From the NCBI GenBank assembly GCA_028717025.1, contig JAQUOR010000068.1:1-8607 (forward strand): DNA of 8,607 bases, given 5' to 3'. Shown here in pieces: positions 6,158-8,607 of the stretch. The notes below the pieces were generated by a model. It did not search any database, was not told the DNA's origin, and worked only from the letters and a program-made list of their open reading frames with translations. The DNA is from Candidatus Omnitrophota bacterium (GTDB lineage Bacteria > Omnitrophota > Gorgyraeia > Duberdicusellales > 4484-171). Each line of letters starts with the position of its first letter. The stretch's first letter is position 1. The translations under genes were made by a program, and so were the position numbers.

Positions 6158-6164
6158 CCCCCTT
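6158..6164 (-). promoter_or_regulatory. Shine-Dalgarno site deciding the mlaD start
   Basis: AAGGGGG on the minus strand, followed by a seven-base spacer to ATG 6150. The upstream TTG at 6153 would leave only four bases. A second in-frame ATG at 6129 has a poorer site. Confidence 0.8.
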
Positions 6165-6179
6165 GTCTAGATATTAAGT

Positions 6180-6193
6180 TTTAATATATTAAA
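6180..6193. repeat. AT-rich stretch with a 14-bp perfect palindrome before mlaD
   Basis: TTTAATATATTAAA is a perfect palindrome inside a very AT-rich stretch at about 6171-6215, in the 151-bp gap upstream of mlaD. It lies 29 bp before the ATG, where a promoter or operator for mlaD could be. I cannot place a convincing -35/-10 pair in it. Confidence 0.4.
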
Positions 6194-6230
6194 TTATTAA
6201 ATCGATATTTTTATTCTCGCCCGGCACATC

Positions 6231-6299
6231 CCGCTCTCTCCTTGTGAGCGTACGAACTTCCTGTTCCTTTCCCTCTCGCCTTATGAACTTAAGAACTTC
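6231..6299. repeat. Degenerate 30-bp direct repeat in the mlaF-mlaD gap
   Basis: Two copies, 6231-6260 and 6270-6299, match at 23 of 30 positions with a 9-bp spacer. Each carries a six-base palindrome at the same place: CGTACG in one and CTTAAG in the other. The two differences between the palindromes are complementary, so the symmetry is kept. The gap contains no reading frame that I would call. Confidence 0.65.
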
Positions 6300-6301
6300 T
6301 T

Positions 6302-7069
6302 TTATACTTCCGTCTCTTTAATCGGTCCGGCGGAAGAGCCTTTGATAAACTGGATTACCCGCGCATCAGTGGTAGTATTTAAAGTGCTCTTATCGCCCTG
6401 AAAAATAATCCTTCCTCCCAGAAGAAATGCGAGCCGATCGGCTAATTTCAATCCGACTTCAAGGTCGTGGGTCACTACCAGCGAGGTGATTCCCAGCCGT
6501 CTGTGTAAATCATCTATCAGGGAAACAACCTTATCCACCGCGATAGGATCGATACCCGTTGTCGGCTCATCATAAATGATGATTTTCGGGTTATAGATAA
6601 TCCCCCGCGCTATCGCAACTCTCTTTTTCATGCCGCCGGAAAGCTGATACGGATATAAGTCTTCGATACCTTCTAAACCCACGAGTTTAAGCGTATCCTT
6701 AACGCGTTTGCGGATTTCCGGTTTTTTTAAACTCGTATGTTGATAAAAATAAAAACCGACATTTTCCTCGATGGTTAAAAAATCAAAAAGTGCCGCGCTT
6801 TGGAATACGAGACCGAATTCAAGCCTCACTTTCTCCAGCTCTTTTTTATTCATTTGCGTCAAATCGTTACCGTCAATAAAAATTTTCCCCGAATCAGGCC
6901 TTAACAACCCCATGATGTTCTTAAGCAGCACCGTCTTGCCTGCGCCGGATCTGCCGATGATGAGAAATGTCTCCCCTTTATTGATGGTAAGATTAACCCC
7001 GTCCAGCACCTTTTTGGAGCCGAAAAATTTCGTAATATTCTCAATATGAATCATGCTGTTGTTTTCCAT
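6302..7069 (-). CDS. mlaF: ABC transporter ATPase, MlaF type
   Basis: Cytoplasmic ATPase that powers lipid movement through MlaE and MlaD. In 255 residues it has all ABC motifs: Walker A GRSGAGKT (39-46), Q-loop Gln90 in LVFQSAALFD, signature LSGGMKKR (143-150; the Met-Lys-Lys/Arg form is typical of MlaF-like ATPases), Walker B IIIYDE with catalytic Glu168, D-loop GIDP and switch His201 (VVTHD). The ATG at 7069 is one base after the mlaE stop, with no ribosome site of its own, which implies translational coupling. The ATG at 7054 (MIHIENITKFFG) gives a more usual ABC start and cannot be excluded. The C-terminal extension after about 230 is short and unremarkable. Confidence 0.96.
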   Translation of the reverse strand: MENNSMIHIENITKFFGSKKVLDGVNLTINKGETFLIIGRSGAGKTVLLKNIMGLLRPDSGKIFIDGNDLTQMNKKELEKVRLEFGLVFQSAALFDFLTIEENVGFYFYQHTSLKKPEIRKRVKDTLKLVGLEGIEDLYPYQLSGGMKKRVAIARGIIYNPKIIIYDEPTTGIDPIAVDKVVSLIDDLHRRLGITSLVVTHDLEVGLKLADRLAFLLGGRIIFQGDKSTLNTTTDARVIQFIKGSSAGPIKETEV

Positions 7070-7070
7070 A

Positions 7071-7832
7071 TCAAAACATAAAATAGAATAAAGCGGTTAA
7101 TATACAATCGCACACGATAATAAGGATGAACGAACGCACTACGGATTTCGTAACCGCTTCGGATACATCAGTGGAAGAAAGCGGACGAAACCCTTCATAA
7201 CAGGAAACAAACGCTATAATCGAACCAAAACAGATACTTTTGATAAATCCATTCATCAGGTCTTTCATCTTAAGCGCATCGAAAGTAAGTTTAAAATAAA
7301 AACCGAAAGGGATCCCGAACTTTGAAGAACCCACCAAATATCCTCCGAATATCCCCAGAAGATCGGCATAAATAATTAAAATAGGCATGCATACCAGAAG
7401 CGAAATAAATTTAGGCGTTACCAGGTAATCGATAGGGTCAACCGCGAACGCATCAAGCGCATCGACCTGCTCGCTTATTTTCATTGAACCGATTCCGGCG
7501 GTAATGGAGGCGCCACTGCGCGCGGCAACGATCAAGGAGCCTAAGACCGGCCCCAATTCCCGCACCAGGGAAAGCGCCACCAGCGAAGCGATATAGATTT
7601 CTGATGAAAACTGTTTTAGCTGATAGGCAGTCTGAAAGGCAATAATGATACCCACAAAGAAAGAAATCAATGCAACAAGAGGCAGGCTGTCGATACCGAT
7701 AAAAATGATTTCCCGGACAAGCGATTTAACGTCGCGTTTCTTCGTAAAGAGCCAGAAAAACGTTTCGCTGATGAAAAAAGCCATGCTCCCGAAATAACGC
7801 AATAAACCTACGAGGCCTTTTACAATGCCCAT
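7071..7832 (-). CDS. mlaE: Lipid transport permease, MlaE type
   Basis: Inner-membrane permease of the MCE transporter, working as a dimer between MlaF ATPases and the MlaD ring. The 253 residues are close to the E. coli length. The N-terminal amphipathic region (LVGLLRYFGSMAFFISETFFWLF) is followed by several membrane helices. The family core SLVRELGPVLGSLIVAARSGASITAGIGSMKISEQVDALDAFAVDPIDYLVTPKFI is nearly intact; the usual AGR is AAR here. The ATG at 7832 overlaps the stop of the upstream gene (TGATG), and AAAGGA lies six bases upstream with a second AAAGGAG just before it. No STAS-domain partner (MlaB) or soluble shuttle (MlaC) lies next to it in this window. Confidence 0.96.
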   Translation of the reverse strand: MGIVKGLVGLLRYFGSMAFFISETFFWLFTKKRDVKSLVREIIFIGIDSLPLVALISFFVGIIIAFQTAYQLKQFSSEIYIASLVALSLVRELGPVLGSLIVAARSGASITAGIGSMKISEQVDALDAFAVDPIDYLVTPKFISLLVCMPILIIYADLLGIFGGYLVGSSKFGIPFGFYFKLTFDALKMKDLMNGFIKSICFGSIIAFVSCYEGFRPLSSTDVSEAVTKSVVRSFILIIVCDCILTALFYFMF

Positions 7833-8607
7833 CAGAATTCCTTTCTCCTTTCAATGCCTAAAATACTTCTGTCGCTTTCCATGCGCAGCTTCAAGAATTT
7901 ATCTCCCTGCATCTTGTAACGTAACTCTGTTCCCGTATTCAAAGTATCTTCGTCCTGTCGGTCATTCGCATCAAACAATATATCGAATTTATCGTCGACT
8001 TCCTTTTTAAAGCCCACGTTGTTCTTTTCCTGCGCAAGTAACTGCCAGTCACCAAAAATCACCTTTTGAGAAATAAACTCAGCCCCGGGAAACAAATTAT
8101 CAAAATCCCGCAAAGACAACATTCCTTCAATGGTAAAAATGCTGCCGTCTTTCAAGGTAATCTGTGAATCGGTAAGGGTAAGAAGAGGCGGTTTACCAAG
8201 GAAGTTAAGCGCCAGGTCCAGAAACTCTACTCCTTGATAATTACCGTTGGAAATGTTTATCGAACCGCTGGCAAGGCAGTTGGTGAGATGCCCCCAAATT
8301 TTTGCGCGCGCGTTTATAGAACCTGTCAAAACGGGGGCACTCTCCTGGGTATTCACATTGATATCTAAAAAACACTCCTGGCTGTTTAAATTAAGATTGC
8401 CCCGCACCATAAATTCCGGGGAAGAAAAATTACTGATAACTATGGTGTCGCCGGTCTTAACCACCTTTAATTTTACCCAGGGAAGACGTTTTTCTTTGAA
8501 AACGATGTCTTTGCCTTCCAGGTTCAACACTACCGAGCCATTTTCACGAGCAACATCAAAGAGGAAATTCCCCTTTACATCCATGGCACCAAGGGAAAAA
8601 TCAGCCA
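7832..8607 (-). CDS. TamB/AsmA-like periplasmic protein, C-terminal end (5' off window)
   Basis: The frame is open to the right edge; 257 residues up to the stop are visible and an apparent Met at 8584 is most likely internal. The sequence is a succession of short alternating hydrophobic beta-strands (VVLNLEGKDIVF, TIVISNF, FMVRGNLNLNSQECFLDINVN, LTGSINARAKIWG, ASGSINISNGNYQG, LLTLTDSQITLKDGSIFTIEGML), the pattern of the AsmA/TamB/YhdP repeats that build a long hydrophobic groove across the periplasm. The end (GTELRYKMQGDKFLKLRMESDRSILGIERRKEF) resembles the closing strands of TamB and finishes in Phe. These proteins are implicated in bulk phospholipid transfer to the outer membrane. Its 1-base overlap with mlaE argues for a joint role. 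The exact subfamily cannot be settled without the N-terminus. Confidence 0.75.
   Translation of the reverse strand, partial: ADFSLGAMDVKGNFLFDVARENGSVVLNLEGKDIVFKEKRLPWVKLKVVKTGDTIVISNFSSPEFMVRGNLNLNSQECFLDINVNTQESAPVLTGSINARAKIWGHLTNCLASGSINISNGNYQGVEFLDLALNFLGKPPLLTLTDSQITLKDGSIFTIEGMLSLRDFDNLFPGAEFISQKVIFGDWQLLAQEKNNVGFKKEVDDKFDILFDANDRQDEDTLNTGTELRYKMQGDKFLKLRMESDRSILGIERRKEF
7839..7851 (-). promoter_or_regulatory. Double Shine-Dalgarno site of mlaE
   Basis: AAAGGAG (7851-7845) directly followed by AAAGGA (7844-7839) on the minus strand, inside the last codons of the upstream gene. The nearer one is six bases from the mlaE ATG. Confidence 0.75.

Noticed and set aside
1..8607. CRISPR arrays, tRNA or rRNA genes, insertion sequences, phage or toxin-antitoxin genes
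   Set aside because: Looked for on both strands; no regularly spaced repeats, cloverleaf-like segments or transposase motifs were seen.

Overview
The window is one run of minus-strand genes, with no convincing plus-strand gene. In transcription order (high to low coordinates) it holds: the C-terminal end of a TamB/AsmA-like protein (runs off the right edge), mlaE, mlaF, mlaD, radA, a membrane-anchored PIN/TRAM protein of the YacL type, ispD, ispF, a secreted protein of unknown function, and the N-terminal two thirds of cysS (runs off the left edge). I see no tRNA, rRNA, CRISPR array, transposase or phage gene.

The organism is a bacterium with two membranes: it carries MlaEFD lipid-transport genes and a TamB-like periplasmic protein. 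It makes isoprenoids by the MEP pathway (IspD, IspF). The order radA - PIN/TRAM - ispD - ispF - cysS is the one known from Bacillus and relatives (radA-disA-yacL-ispD-ispF-gltX-cysE-cysS), here without disA, gltX and cysE. That Firmicute-like order in a Gram-negative-type cell, plus moderate GC content, suggests an uncultured diderm lineage such as Omnitrophota or a neighbour. This placement is inference; no marker gene settles it.

Region by region: 6302-8607 is a tight operon (TGATG overlap, then a 1-nt gap) for trafficking lipid between inner and outer membrane. After a 151-bp gap comes mlaD, the MCE subunit of the same transporter. After an 89-bp gap comes radA (recombination/repair ATPase), then a 194-bp gap, the PIN/TRAM gene, ispD, ispF, the secreted protein and cysS. 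The last three genes are spaced 21 and 5 bp apart. PIN/TRAM-ispD and ispD-ispF are separated by 65 and 62 bp.

The genes are mostly ordinary housekeeping genes. The less ordinary material lies in the gaps, nearly every one of which holds its own small repeat or dyad: a 36-bp near-palindrome with four 10-bp-phased AATT units before radA, a 17-bp-arm imperfect inverted repeat before the PIN/TRAM gene, a degenerate 30-bp direct repeat before mlaD, and an ACGCGGAT repeat before ispF. IspF also differs from the family at three positions that are normally conserved, and ispF has a TATAAT box at -11 to -6 from its ATG with no ribosome binding site, the layout expected of a leaderless mRNA. I did not find a clear new biological system.
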